DNA of 64,000 bases from Mesaphorura yosii (GCA_009869945.1 WIXG01000005.1:604161-668160); one strand, 5' to 3'; numbered from the stretch's first letter, positions 25,518-40,200 are shown. The notes: generated from the letters alone by a model not told the origin. Program-made: numbers and translations.

Positions 25518-28500
25518 GCATATCAATTTATCAATTTCTTTCCTTAGCGGACCCAATGATCCAATTGGTTCTCTTCCAATTCCAAATTCCTGTTCCAACA
25601 ATTTCCCGAAACTTCGTCTCACAAACTCACTGCCAAGCTTGTATGTCTCTTTCACTCAGGGCGAACATAAATTTAACCAGGTATCTCATCTCATCTGATA
25701 TCCTTCTATTGAAATTAGCAACCAATGCCTTATTTTATCAACTCATTAGCACTACACTTTTTGCGTTGACTTTTTGTAGCCTTAAATTTTGCAAGTTGTG
25801 GTTTTCACCATAATTAGTCGGTTTATTCGCCTGGTTTTATTAGAAATTGGAATCTTCCAGTTTTGCATGATTATAGTTAAAACAGCTACTTACTAATGAC
25901 ACTTGGCCAATTAGTTGACATGTAGTATTTTGAAGTGAGTCGCTTTTGACCAAGTAACACGCTATTGGAAGGAGGGATGAGATGAGATGAGATTTAAAGA
26001 ATTCTGATTACGCATTACTCTGTTTTCTCAATGATTTCCTTAACTGACCACACCTTTATGTCTCTGTTTCGCTTCATCCTCTTTGAAATTGACTGCGTTG
26101 CATAGTTTTGAGGTTTGCTGGAATGCAGAATGCGCACTCAATGGACAAGTGAATTGCGTTAGATTTGTACCTTTACTACTTGCGACACATTTCTCCATCG
26201 TACAACGTTACACGAAGTCTAAGTGGAGTTTTTCGTTCTGATTTAGGACACACGTCGGACATGTGAGTCATTGAGCATGGATTGGGACTTCGATGGAGGA
26301 TGAGATTGCAGCGACCTTCTGTATTCTACGTGCAATATTGCAAGAACTATTCGTGGTCTATTTTATTTTGTATTTAAGCAATTTCTCTTCTAATGAGAAT
26401 GGATTCAATTATTGTACGCGTGTACGCTTTTTAGAGTTTAAATCATCTTTACAGTCTTGTGATCGCGTTCTGTGTGATTGAGATAATTCGCTTAACTTCG
26501 CATGAATGCGATAAAAAGAAAACTAAAAATATCAGTTAATGCACGGACATCAATGCGAGACGAAGCAAATCGTGGATGATTGTGACTTGAATGAATTAGA
26601 ATTATGAATTCTGGCGTAAGCGTAAATCAAGTGTCAAGTACAAGAATCTTGGTTAAGAATTAATTTGGACGCATCAACGAATGGCTACATGTGAGGTAAT
26701 TAACTGATAATGCGCGATCTGATTTAATTCTGCCATCCTGCTGCAACTTCAACCAGTTTAAATAAAGGGTACTTTTGTAATATTTGTATTTCTTTTATTG
26801 GCATCCAACCACACGACCAGAAAAACTGCAAGCCATTAGCTGGATTGTGAAATCGTACTTTCAACAAACTTGTAGTTTTATCAGTTTCGTCTTGGTTTTC
26901 TTTTTCGTTGACGTCAAGTCTAGGTTTGCAGCTTGCAAACCAATATGCCCTAAAATATGATGGAGTAATTGATCGCTTGTTGGAAGTTGACCAAAGCCTG
27001 GCGCAGGCAGATTCCGGAGGAGTGTGCATAACTAGAGTAAGATTAGAACTGGGATCATGACCTGAATACAAAGAAACCGGTGTGCTATAAGAACAAAACC
27101 ATCATTCATCGTCGGTTCTCCGAAATAATGGCAGCTGGTGACAGTCAGAGTGCCAGCGCGCCAAATGTCAGTATTTTTATCCACGGATTCCTCGAAAAGC
27201 GCGAGTTGAGTACGACTGCACTGCAGAACGAAAGCTCAGAGCATCCGAACTATGAAAACTGAGTTGTCAAAGTAGAAGCCAAGCGTTATGCACTGAAATG
27301 TCATTGGTCGATATTGAATGCGTCTTTGTTGGACCAAGCCGGAGATTCATTTGACGTGGTTCGCAAAAACGTTGAATCCTGACGAAATTAGTGACAAATT
27401 GGAGCCAAGCCAAATTAAACCACAAAAACCTGCCAAATTAGTGTCGAGATAAGAATAGGCGGCAGAATTACCACAAAGCCGTGTGTATTGTTGACAATTG
27501 TCATTGGATAAACTCTAAAAGTCATCAAGATGAACTTGAAAAGAAAAACACACATGCAGGCAATTGGCACTAAACTGCCAGCCAAGCCAAATGCCAAAAT
27601 GTAAAAGTTTCCTGTGCAGTTTAACAATTTTATGATGAAATACTAAAAACAGCTTAGAAACGAAGCCGCACACTCGAGTCAATAGTTTGACGTGGCTGCC
27701 AAAACTTTTAATACGAGCCATATGAGTTGTTGAAGTTGAAAACAAGCTAATCTAAATTATGGAACAAACTGGCAGTTTGTTCAAGGTGAAGGCAAAGCCA
27801 TTAGCCGAAAGCATATGGATTATGGTTATGGCTTAGGGCTTAGGGCGTATTGCACTGTAAAGCAGGTGCCTGGTAATAACTTTCGAATGTACTTTCCACG
27901 TGTACCATTTTGCTATTTCGGGATTGAAGGTCATGAAATGCAATCGCAATGAAAGGAAAGCTCGGAGTTTAAACTCGGACTGGCTCGAACTGCTTTTGTT
28001 GGCTCTGGCTTAGCTGAGAATGCATAACGCGAATCTAGAGTGGAGTGCTTGCACGCTATTTCTGTCAATTTAGTGGAAAGGTGAGCGGCGAATCACGGAC
28101 GGGCTGGAATCAGATGTTGTCCAACCTGCTGCTGCATTCCGAACCTGCGACACCGTGCATGCACGATTGCACCGACCGAGCTGTGAGTCGTGCAAAGCAA
28201 AGTGAGGAGAAAGTCCCCAACCCGAAGCACGTTGCGTTGGTGTTGCCAAGGCCTGTCTTCGCGTGTGCACTTTTCTCCTCTTTCTCCATCGACTGTGGTT
28301 GCATGGCTTAGGAAACCTGGAAAGCCTGGAATGGAATGGACGTGGGCTCACAATTCTGTCAGTGAGAGTTTGGAAAGCACAGCTGTAGCACACCATCAAC
28401 CACGCACAGTCGTCTTAACCTGAGTCTTATGCCCTTCCTTGCATTGCATCGGGCCTTTATCGTCATCAGTCAATCAGTCGATTAATCACATAATGGCAAT

Positions 28501-28569
28501 TGCAGGCTCTAGCTGATTAACGTTTCACCTCGTCTTGTCGTAATCGCTGTAGCAAATATAATAACTACT
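25518..28569. other. Intergenic region
   Basis: This holds the 3' flank of the scaffold gene and the upstream region of the exon at 28616. Open frames such as the 115-codon minus-strand frame at 26724-27071 have no protein character. A (GATGA)n run of about 18 bp lies at 25976-25993. Nothing else is recognisable. Confidence 0.6.
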
Positions 28570-28575
28570 TCAGTC
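28570..28575 (+). promoter_or_regulatory. Candidate initiator TCAGTC
   Basis: A perfect TCAGTY initiator lies 41 nt upstream of the ATG at 28616. No TATA box sits at -30. A GGTTAA about 32 nt downstream weakly resembles a downstream promoter element. The placement supports a real transcription start just before the isolated coding exon. Confidence 0.4.
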
Positions 28576-28615
28576 TGCAACTTCGGCCAACGGCCAACCT
28601 CAGGTTAACGCCAGC

Positions 28616-28844
28616 ATGGAAAGTGATACGGCTGTAGACTTTCTTTGTGATAAAGACATAGAAGACAATAAATTCGAAGGTGAATCTGAGCATACTGAGC
28701 AGAAAGACGAAGATGAGGTGCCTACCGGGCGGCATGTCCATGGACGGGAACATCGCAGGCATACTCGGCTGGCCCACAAGATGCAAATCCAAATACAGGC
28801 AAAGGAGAAACAACAGTCTGAATTCGATGTGGTGGAGTCAAAAG
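28616..28844 (+). CDS. Isolated first coding exon of unknown protein, possibly alternative first exon of the REDD1 gene
   Basis: The ATG is followed by 76 charged codons (MESDTAVDFLCDKDIEDN..., then an Arg/His-rich part and QIQIQAKEKQQ) ending AAAAG/GTAAGA, a strong 5' splice site. The frame stops five codons later in the intron, so splicing is required. The exon ends in phase 1. I find no convincing next exon for more than 15 kb until the REDD1/scylla gene, whose exon 2 (46761) is entered in phase 1, and splicing there keeps the frame. It would replace the 26-residue N-terminus encoded at 44601 with a 76-residue acidic/basic one. Alternatively it is the first exon of a gene whose other exons are too small to see. 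The sequence itself is not recognised, and the link to REDD1 is inference from phase, strand and order. Confidence 0.45.
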
Positions 28845-29695
28845 GTAAGAATTGTTGACATCGCCTTAAATAATTAATTATCACTGCCATCCCTGCATTT
28901 GTCGTGCATTAAAGTTAGCACACAGTATGTAGCTTTTGCAGCATTTATAATGCAGTTGCTAGGTGCATGCTGCAGTAGTGCAGTGAGCCAACTGCATTCT
29001 GCTGCTGCACTGCTGCACACGCCACTTTGAAGTCACGTACAAGCCCAAAAATCGATTTCGGGTTCCTTGCCCGGCTAATGCCATTCAAAAACGCTCACCT
29101 CGTTCTCGCTCCCAAGGGAGTCATTCGAAGTCAAAATGCATCATACAGCACGAACATGTCATTAGGTCAGAGCAGTTAAATGAATTCTTAAATCTTGGGA
29201 ATTGGGATGAATTTGGTACTAAATTACTAAATGGTTCCATGCACGAATGTGCAGCATTCACCGAAATGATGCAGTAATGTAATTTCCCTTCATTCAGCCT
29301 TCATGTAATAAAAGTCAAACATGTAAAATGAACTGTCATAAAATTATAAATAGGATTTTAATACCGCCGTTAAACTGGGAATAAAAATAAAAGTGAAATT
29401 TTAAGCTTAATTCAATCGATTCAAATTCAAAAGGCTCAAAGCATTCCCCATGTGTTTCGTTCCCTGTCAAGTCACAGGGCTTGAAAAAGTTGATCATAAA
29501 AGACTTGGGGTTCTATTTTAAAAAGTTTACGACTTTCTGCACCACAGAGCGAGTTGAATAGCAAGACTATTTAAAAGCAGTCCGAGTCGTCCGCGGTTCT
29601 TTTTTCTGTGCTTGCAGTTTTGGCATACGGGCATCGGTTGCAATGCTTGTCAAACGTTCATACCACGGAAGCTATTCTCTCCATGGGAATTTCCC

Positions 29696-29804
29696 GGGAA
29701 CAAGTTACCGGAAACAATTGTCTGGGAACAATTTACTGGAAACAATTGTCTGAAATAATTTACTAGAAACAATAATTGTCCGAAACAATTGTCTAGGAAT
29801 TGTC
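29696..29804 (+). repeat. Degenerate 14-bp tandem array rich in ACAATTGT
   Basis: About seven units of 13-17 bp alternate between a GGAAACAATTGTCT form and a GGGAACAATTTACT form, so the higher-order period is about 28 bp. The palindrome ACAATTGT occurs three times, a split variant (ACAATAATTGT) once and ACAATTTA once. ACAAT/ATTGT is the core recognised by Sox HMG-box proteins. Confidence 0.7.
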
Positions 29805-32800
29805 AATAAGCGGTTTAAATGTGATACGGCAGCTCATTTCTTGCGCGAAGGCTCCGAGCATTTGGCAGACTGACTTTTCGACGCCCGTCAGTTAAAACGA
29901 CAGATGATGAGTACATAAAAGAGCAAGTTCGTGAAAATCTGAGGCTGGAATTATCTGGATTCCGGTTGAAATTTATAGCTCATATTTTAAACCATTTCTA
30001 TTGAGTACGAAAGACACACGATTCTGCCATGTGGTGAACTCATCAGACGCCCTTGGATTAGACACTGGAACCTGGCATTGTGGCATTCCTCCTACGATCG
30101 CGGTCCTGCGGAAACATGATTCATACCCAGAGCGACTAAAATAGGACCCAATTCGTCGGTTTTCATATTCAAAACGTAAAATGTTCTATTTAAGACATAC
30201 AAATACGTTTTCTTAACCATTTCCTCGAAACTAATCACACAAATCAGGTACAAAAGTCTCATACAGGATTACAAGCTCAAAAAATCAAGCCGTTGGGCCT
30301 TGAGAAAGAGTACAACTCCAGTAAATTGATACGATAGTCAGTCCATGGTCTATGGCGTTAACTGGAAACTAGATGCATGTTTATGCTTTATCGTGTTGGA
30401 ACGTTTCTTATGCAAATACCCATTCTTCCGCGATACCTGACACGAAGTCGCACAAAGTATTTAATTTGTGCGATAAGGTTCTGGTATCTTTCTCTTCAAC
30501 CTCTGTACTTGTTCTCAGTTCTCAAGTCGTGCAATGGGTTAACGTTGCAATTGCAAAGTGCTTGCCTCGGAGTTAGTCATCGTTTGCCCAGTTGTGTGGT
30601 GACTGCTGATCCTTGGCACTGATACTTCGAGACCGAGGCTCAATTGTCAAGTTCATTCCGGGTTGCGTACATCAAGCAATTCCTCGTCTTATTGCATCAG
30701 GAATTTTAAGACTTTAGTTCTGAATCCGTGAAAAGTTACGACGCCCTTCCAATCCTTCGTAATTCAATTTGTATCTTTTCACGATTAAATTCAGAAAAGT
30801 CACATACTTGACACTCGTCACATATAATGGGATTTGGAAGCTTCAAGTATTTCATCGAAAGACTGAGAAGAGGCTCGAAGAACAGTAGTCTCATCAAAGG
30901 TACGTCCTCGTCGCTAGTCATAATAATTAAATCGTGTCGCCTCTCCGTTCACATGAAGCATGGATGCCATGAATTTTTATCGTGACAGAGCCGATTTGGC
31001 AAATTAAGTCCAATCCGGGTACGTTTGAACCAAAAACAACCCACGCCATTAATTGCTTTGTTTATTCCTAAATGATGTTGGACTCACAGTTCGCAGTTCG
31101 TAGAGTTTGGTGTGATTCTTATTACCAAAACGCCAATAACAAAAAGCAAAATAATTATTTGTTGCCCAGCAGAGTGCATCTTTTATGTAAAGTTTTTGCT
31201 TTTCAGTACATTTCCACAAAAATGCAACGTCATGTCCACATTCGACCACGGATTTCAGGATTTCTGAAACCTCGATCGGTCGTTCATGCTCACCGTGTAT
31301 GTGTGTGTGCTTATGGTTGGAAACTTTCCATTCAGGATATCAGGATACGGACACGCTAAAATTAGTTCCCAGAAGCTCACGAGTTGAATTGTAATAAATG
31401 TTCCGTATTTCTGGTTTGAAAGTCCAAGGGATTGCTAAACTTGAATAATCTAAAGCACACAGAGCAAACAGCGCCCACTTGGGTGAAGGATGGGCTGACT
31501 GCGTCAGGCGATAGCGATATCAGATTAGTTTTCAGTTAATCCACAAACACTACAAGTGCAACTGGGTCCTTTCGATAATTTGGTGGGTCGACCTCATCTT
31601 TTCATCTTCGTTTACTTGCTCTTGTTTGTTTCGTCTTAAGAAACAAAGCATTAAGAATAGCATTTGTAGCTTTACTCATTTCTTTGACGTCGAGAGCAAA
31701 ATACGAGTAAAGCGAAGCAAAGCAATGAATAATACCCGTTTTAAAAGCACTCGCGTTCGCTTCATGGCAGCTAGCTGGTTAGGATTAGCAAGCCGAGCCG
31801 GTTGCTGCATGCTGACAATAACTGCAGAATCATTACTTCATTTGGGCTAAGAATTGTCGATGCAACATCACATTGACATAAAATGCAGGCATTTTGGTGC
31901 GGTGCTGCATTCGGAGGAGCTGAACATATACTGAGTGCATCGCTGACTTTGTTGCTAGGAGCTCCAAGCTGGGGAGGGCAGAAGAGTCCACTTTGAAAGT
32001 CAAATCGACTCGCTCAGCAAAGCCGGCAGTGCTTTTTTGCTGCAGTGCAAACAGGCACACAGGCAGACCTTCTTTTCATACTTGAGGGAGGATGTTATTT
32101 TTCATTTTAAATCACGAAGGATTGCATCCAGTGTACTAAATCACGATTTAAATCTCTCTGTGTGTCGCTTGCTGGTTGCTGTTGCTGTATTTCATTGTTG
32201 TTTGCTGTTCAGTTTGGCTTCAGGCTGTCGAAGGATTTCAGCAATTACATGATGGCTTATTTTTTGCAAGTTTATGTGAACCAAATGCAGACAGCAAAAA
32301 ACTCGACTCGTTTTTGTGCATGCAGTTCTGCGATTGCTGTGCCTGCCGACACACACCCACGGCTCGGTTGCTCATTGCAATTTTCTTGTTTCATCGTTTC
32401 ATGCATGCCGGTTATCCTGTTTGCATAAAGTAATTATGATTCTCGAACACGATGGGGAGTTAACGCTTAAGTGACATAAAAATCAAAATTACAAGTGCGT
32501 CATGAGTCTAGTTTTATTTTCTCAACCACACGCAAGCCTTTGCACATTGTTTTATGGCACGCCAGTCGAAAGATGAATTCATGCTTTATGACTGACTTTT
32601 TGCTTTTGTGTGTTCGTGTTCTTTCTTTCGTTGCAGTAATCACGCCAGCGTAACTCATGAAATCGCAATTAGTTCCATCATTTTGATTTCCTTCGCAGCT
32701 CTTCGCGTATCGCGTTGGTATTTTTATCATATGCTCATGGTGCGGTAAAGCAAAAAGTCTGAAGAATTTGATGGAAGCAATTTAATTTATTACAGTCGAC

Positions 32801-35800
32801 AGAGCATGGAAAGGGAGAATTGGGAATGGGGTTTAGATGTAGATTAGTACGCACAAGGTCATCCGATTCTGTATGGTTTCCTGTCAGTGTCACTCTCATC
32901 TCATCAGAGAATCATTTTTCCATTCCAGCCTTCGTGCCGTCGCCGTGCAATCGCCAGATGTGCAGGTGTCTTATGTAAATGTGAAATTGCCATTGCATTG
33001 TTTTAATCCATTCAGAAGCAGATTTGTTATGAGACTGTGTGCGTAATTTCAATTAGTAACTCGCTCGCTATTCCAAATGGTTGCAAATTCAATAAGTTTC
33101 AATTTCTTAGTGCACGAATTCCACAAATGCATGTTACCATTTCATGGTTCCAATGGTTCAGTTTTCAAGTGCTGTTTGCTTCCAGGAATTTGAAAATGCT
33201 GTAGATCTTCCATTTTTCTGCAAACGTCAGAGTTATGCATGGTGCGTGTATAAAATTGGATGTCCGATGAGTCACTTTTCACTTCGGTCTGAAACCCTTT
33301 TTTGTACAAATTAAACTAGCTATTGGTTGTGAGAATCTAAGAATGATAGAAATAAACTTAATAAGAGAGTAGAATTTCTTAGAGACAGGGCATGAGTCAC
33401 CTTAAATGCAATTTCACATTTCATTAGAGCGATTGGCGATTTGGGACACGCCATGCACTCATTTCGTTTTTTGTCCAAATGCTGCTGTGCGGAGTGAAAA
33501 GGTAATCTTTCGTTGCAAAGAAACACTTACTACTGAATTATATCCATCTTACCACTTTTTGCTGTTTTCTTTGGAGGAGTCCATTTCATTGTCAAAGTCA
33601 AATAAAGGTGAAGCGAAAACAATGGGAAACATGAATCTCAGCATCCAACATGCATAACAATGATAGAGAATCAGTATCAACCCGGCTACACTGTGCAGAA
33701 TATAGAATAGCATACCTGCAGTGAAATTAATGAACGATTGTCATCCGTGCATCTGAGCCCAGTTGAGCCATACGCTTGCTTGATTCCTGCAGTGCGGCAC
33801 TCAGCAAGACATTAGCTGACTGACTCTTCGCTGCACTGTTCACTGCGGGCTAAAATGGGTTCAGAAGAAGTGATCGAAGGAACAATGAAATGACAAACTT
33901 TGTCTGCAACAAAGCGTCAGCATCAGCTTTAAAATTTAGCTAATGAGCGTAAAAGAATGGCGCTATAAGTCTGACACGTGGAGACAATCGCAAGTGGAAC
34001 AAATATGGCCTGGCCTGGATACTGATACGCGGCCTGAACCAAGCCCAGCCAAAGCCTTACCGCCTTGCGTGGCAAATTGACACCAATTTACTTTGCTTTC
34101 GCGACTTATCACACCTTAAGATAAGAAAATGAGAGCTTGGAGTCTGGAGTCATAATTACTAATTACTTCACATGGATATTGCAAATAGAACATTCTGGCA
34201 AGGTGAACTCAAAAAAAGCTGACAACGCGAAGCTTAAAACTCATTTTTATGCAAAAGTGTCAATCAGTACTCCTGTTTTCGTTTCTGTCCCGAATCGGTA
34301 AACAAAACTATTGACTTTGTTGTCAAACCTGCCTCGCCTGTGTCAATATTTTGCTCAGAGGTGATTGATTTTGAAATGATCAAAAAGGTTGTACGCGTAC
34401 GCGTACTCGGCTTGCTTCGTAGTCATAATTCGCATGTTTACTGTTTCTATTTGGTTAAACAAAGCTGTGCGAGGGTTGAGAGATGAGATTCGCCATTTAC
34501 GCCTGTTGCTTTTAGGTTTAGCTTCAGCTGAGAGCAAAATGAGCAATTTTTGTATCTATTCGAAGGGTGTAAAGGTCTAATTCGCTTTCGTAATGTTTAC
34601 CTTCGTGTTTTTACAATTGGCGATTGCATACGGGCATTGAGCGCATAATCCATTAGTCTTCATTATGTAGCATTTCGTGAGTCATGTTTATCATGACTCT
34701 GGCTTTCATTGCACCTGTGTTTTGGTTTTGGCTTGGCTTTGAAGTGTGTGCCTTTAATCATGGGAATCTCAATTGCTGTATGTCGATGCAGGCAATTCAA
34801 TTTAATTAAATTAGAATCAGCACTTCAGAAAAGAGTTTGTAAACAGACAAACGCAAATCAACAGGGCACATTCAAAAAGATTCTTCGTAAACATGTTTTC
34901 GTTTGAAAAGACCCCGGCCACCAGGCGAATAATGCAACACTTTTAAATTAAAGTGGCCTTGAATGTTTAAAAATGTTCATTCATTCAGCCATTCAGGCAG
35001 GCAGAAGGCAGGCAACGAGGGACTTGGATTTCAGGGGCTGGCATGGCAGATTGCTTTCAGCAGATGAATAATTCAGAGGTAAAGCGAATGACGAACGGGC
35101 ACAAGATGAAATGGCTTATGGCAGAAGATTTAAGAAGCTTATGAGCTTTACTCAGCAACTCAACTTTTGTGTCATTGATTTACGGTGAATTGATTTGCCG
35201 ATCATCGTGTAAACAGCAAATGTCAGTCCTTAATCGTATTCGTATTTGGTGATTGTCCGACGCTGACGTTAATTTGAATATTTGATGAGAGCGCAATGGC
35301 AGTCATAAACAGGAAGAACTTTCGGTAGGTAATGGCAGACCATCCATCCTGTGAATTGCATTGATATTTATTGCTTATTGCTGCTTTGCATGTGCATGTA
35401 CGATTTGAGCTTTCGATCGATTTCGACAATGCAAAGTAACAATACGACAAAATTAAATGGAGCTGCAGCCTTATGTCCTCAAGGTTAATGCACAAAGCAC
35501 AAATCAAAGTTTCTGGCTTGCCAGATTTGGACATCATTTCCTTCATCTTTATTAGTACCTCTTTCCCTTCCGTAATGATAAAAGTTTCACACTCTTGAGC
35601 TGCGTGTTTTAGTTTTCAGAAATTGTCACGTGGGATTTTAACACGTTAATGTCTCACGTCAATCAATTTGTATGATTGGAGGCATTACAGCTATGCTACA
35701 GTTAATATTTCGTGCTGAGAACCGGTTTCATCAATTAAATGATTGGCAGCATATTGTACTTGGTTGGAGTTAGAGCGAGTCGTGTCCGTGTCAATATTTT

Positions 35801-37174
35801 TACGACTTTCTGGTGCTTAGGAAAAGTACCGAAGGATTGTAAAGTGGAAAGTTTTTAAAATTAAAGCGATTCAAAGTTGGCTCACTTGCAAAAAAAAAGT
35901 TGTCTCAATTTGTACTGCTGCTCGACATCGACTGAGAAACTTGAAAATATTTATTCATTATTTAGCATTTTCTAACGCACAACGTAAACAAAGGCTGGAA
36001 CTTTTTGTACACCGTGCCGCACATTTCCTGTACAGTTTGCAATTTAGGCGAAGCGACTCAGTTCAACCATGAAAGGGCCGGCTCTTAGAAAACGAAAAGC
36101 TGTTAAGCGCTGTTGGCGCAGGAGTCCATGCGTTTAGTAAAGCAAAATGTTCAGCCCGTCAAGTGAGGCATTAAATGATGCAATTTGTTAGTAAACATTT
36201 CATATCACAGCTTCACTATAATAGTATTATAATTGGATGAAAATGAATGAAGTACATGCTGACCAGCCGGCCAGACATTCTTCGGCGGAGTGACACGAAC
36301 GTGGATGGAATATGACTTGCTACGACCATGGAAAGGCGCTTTTGTTAACGCATGGCATGGACAAGCAAGAACTACACGCCAAGTTGACCAGTCGAGTCGA
36401 GTTGGACTTTGGCATTGCAATTTTATTATCCCTTTCTCTCGACTCGCTGTATTCGGCACGGCATTTGAGTGTTCCACAGCTTGTCATGCCGGCCAAGTGT
36501 AGTCTTTTAATGACATGACATTCGAAGGCGATAACGAAATTGAAATTACGAATTACTCATTGAAAGCAGGTGAAGATTTGACTTATGAATTGGTAATTTG
36601 GCGGCGTTAGTGGAAGTTGAGGTAGAAAATTTGATACATTCAAGCATGGTTTGTGGTTCAGTATTGTCGTAAACTTCGACCACTTGACGCTCACCCTTCG
36701 CTTTTCGCTGTGCTTAAGCTTCCTAATTAGCTAACCCTTAGCTGACCTTTCCTGCCCCTGCCCAGAAACTTCACTTTTGACCTCTGCATCTAAAAAATAT
36801 TAGATTCTAAGAATCTTGGGTGCGTGCGTAAGAGAAATGAGTACGTGCATGCAGTAGAGGCTAGTTTATAGAACGTAGCATACTTTGCTGAATCAGCAAC
36901 AAGTTAACCTAAATTGCAAAACTATTTTTCTTTCCATGCTATCAGCATTTTTAATATGTGTCAAAGTAGTGCTGCTTTTGAATTTTAGACACAGGCATAT
37001 CAATATCAATGTAATCTGACCCTGTGCTATGACGTACGTTGTGTTTGTCACTTCAACAGCAGCAGCTTATACTAATGTCAAAGGAGTATGATGCAATCCC
37101 GAGTTGGCATTTACTGATTTATTAGTACAAGATGCTAAATAGTAACGTTTAAGTTACTCATTTCTCTAGAGCAG

Positions 37175-37201
37175 CTGCCTGCTATTGGAAATAGCAGGCA
37201 G
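37175..37201. repeat. Perfect 12-bp inverted repeat with 3-nt spacer
   Basis: CTGCCTGCTATT is followed by GGA and its exact reverse complement AATAGCAGGCAG. The stem is too short for a microRNA precursor. It could be a protein-binding palindrome or a small foldback. Confidence 0.75.
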
Positions 37202-40200
37202 ATGAATAGCGATCACTCAATCGAAATAATTAAATTGGACACCATCAATTGTTTTTAGTACACCAAAATATTGGATTTCGGCATTTATGGCTATATCAAA
37301 TCGCCCAGACCAATATTCCATTGAAATGACAAAACAATAATCAAACTGCGGTGACAATTTTTACGACCTCGTAAAACCGTAATCGCAATTGATTGACTGC
37401 AACATAAACAACAGTTTGCGGTTTTAGTGTCACTTGCCAGTCAGTCAATGGAAACTTGCACCGAATGTTCTTGAAAGCAAGCACATTCTCTTCTACGTTC
37501 TAGAACTTGATTTCGGTTTGGAGATTGTTCGAATCCGAGCCAGCGAGTCCGAAAGTTCAGGCAAATTAAAGGTTGCGGTTTATGTACTACGTTTTGGAAG
37601 CATGACGAGAAATGTCGAATGGACGTTCTTGCTTTTGCGGTTTCTTGCCTTGTCTCTCATTAGTGGTTATGATGCAACATGTTTTCGTATTGCAAGCAAA
37701 GCAATTGCATGGGCGTTACCAGCCTTTTGCCTTTGCACGTGGACAATTCCAATTTGACCCAATTAATGCTGTTTGCCTCCAAGTGCGAAGATCATCGACA
37801 AATACTCTGTTTGGTTCAAGTACACTAAATGCAGATAAGGACGATTTCGACTTTCCTGTAGCTCGTAATCTCGCGTTCCAGAAAAATCTCTCGAAAACAG
37901 GCGACCTGGCGAACTCAAAGCCAAGCTGACGTAAAAGCGTAATCGAAATCCGAATTATCAGTGCATGCGTGAAACTCGAGTGCGGAATACAACCTGCATT
38001 CGGCTTCTGCATTGACTGATCATTGAATCGAATTGAATTTCTGTTGAATTCGGCTCTTGAGCCCAAATTAATGATGCTGCTGGTGTGATAATTGACAAAT
38101 GAGCATGTGCATGTCCACGTCGAGTCGAGTAGTCTCGTATCACCTGCCTCGCGAAACGTCGACCTGTTTGTCAGGATTTGTGACGTAAACGACAGCAGCA
38201 ACGGTGCTTTACTACCTGACTCATTAATCGCGATTCGCGAAACAAGTTTCAAATCCAAGGCTTCTGTCCATTGATTCATTCCTTCATGCAAAAAGCGAAA
38301 ATTGGCTAGACTCATGACTTAACCAGGAAGCGGTACTTCATTCCAGAATATTCGTGACACACATTTCACTGATTCTTTTTGCTTCGTGCTCTAGTCCGTT
38401 CGTTGATGAGTTATGACGTGTGATGTGATTTGGGACCTGATTAACCTTTCACACATTCGCATGGATGTGGAATTGAATTTCACAGCCATATTAATGTTTA
38501 ATGTATGAAGTGATGGAGCGCGGCTCGTACACGTGTAGGGCAATATAATGCTGATTGCTCAGTTATCTCACTTATTTTTCAGTTTTTTAATGCAAAGACT
38601 GACAAAACTGCAGCAACTGTGAACTGCTGGGGCTGCCTTGAACGCGCTTGCAGCACAGCACCGAGAAGCTTCTTCTCTTCAAGGCTTTGCTATTAATATA
38701 TTTGTACAGCATATCCTAGCAATAGCGTACGAGTATGAACCGAACCGTGGGTGTGTTTGTCATGCAAATACAAAATGTGTCTTTCAAATCATTTCTTCAT
38801 TTCTGAGCTAACATTGCTTTACGGTTATGATTATTTGCAAGCAAAGCTTAAACTTTGCTCAAGACTCAACTCAAGCCAAACCAAGTTAATTGCCGATGTG
38901 GTGTGCGGTATCGGCGTCAGTCGCGTTATGCGTAATCTTAACGGCAGCATTAATTCTAATAGGATACGTGACTAATGCATACCCTGCCTGCATTGCACAT
39001 CCTTTTCCCAGCAAAGCAATAGCAAGGCACGGCAAACGAATGTAAAATGTGTAATTCACTGCAGGTTTCTGATCGACAATTACAACCTACGTATGGTTTT
39101 AGCATTGATGAGGGACTTTGTTGGTTTCGAAATATGAAACAGGTTCATAAATACGCTCCGCCAGGCTACAATGCAGTTTATAGCATAAAGCCATCATCAG
39201 ATAATTTAACTTGAAACTTTTTATAACCGTCGACGTTTTCTCTTTCTGACTCCTGCCACTTTTGCTTTGTTCCTGGATGCCTTGAAATTTGAAAAGGAAG
39301 AGATAAACAAGTTACAAGTCAGTGCATCAGAATCAGAAGCAGAAATGCAATGCAATGGCAGGACAGTTAAGAGTCCATACATCATTACGGGACGGGGGAT
39401 TCATGGTCGGCCTCTCATGACATGTTTTCGAAAAGGAAAAGGAATAAAAAAGTCAGAATTGTAAAGAAAACACGTACAAAACAATACGCGATGTGAATGT
39501 GAGCTGAAACGCGCGATGTGAATGTGTTTGCGATGCAATTCATGTCCGACGAGGACTAAAAGAGGAAAGAACTGAACACCGAACCAACATGACAAGATTT
39601 AAAAAAGGAAATGAAAATTGGAAATGCTAAAATAACACGGCAATGGCAATTTAGACGCGTAACGCGTTGCACAAAAATCCCTCTCCTTTGTGCATTTGAT
39701 GAGGAGATTAATGAATGTTTCGGTTAATGGTTCGATCCAACACAGGACAGGATTGAGCGTTCCAAACCATTGTTGTCCCTTGTCCGTTGAATCATTCTCC
39801 AGTCCGCCGTGGCGTTGTCGGTGTCAGTGTCAAACTGTCGGTGATTCCTGTTTGAAATGGCTTGGCATTTTCTCTGTTCTGTCATTCTGACATGCCACAT
39901 GCTACAGATAACTGACCTGCTCATCCTTGAATCCAGTTCGACTTTTGGAAATGTGAATTGTGAATTCTCGTCTCATACTGCAATCAGACCCATTAAGCCA
40001 GATTGATCTTATTACGCTGTACTGCATAAAGTGAGCCAAGCCAATCTTATCAGTCCAAAAAGCAATTCTTTTACTCTGATGATTAGTTTAGTTGCTATGC
40101 TGTATCAAATCGTATGGCTTGATATTCAAACCGTATGAATTGTGAGTGAATTCGTCCTACACGTGCATTTGCCTTACGTAATCCTCACATTGTGTATTAT

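Noticed and set aside
37716-38315. 199-codon minus-strand open frame
   Set aside because: It is long, but about one such frame is not surprising in a window this size. It shows no domain, no flanking splice sites and irregular composition.
39729-39738. GGTTCGATCC, a match to the tRNA B box
   Set aside because: The flanking bases cannot form a T stem, and no A box or acceptor stem lies at the right distance.
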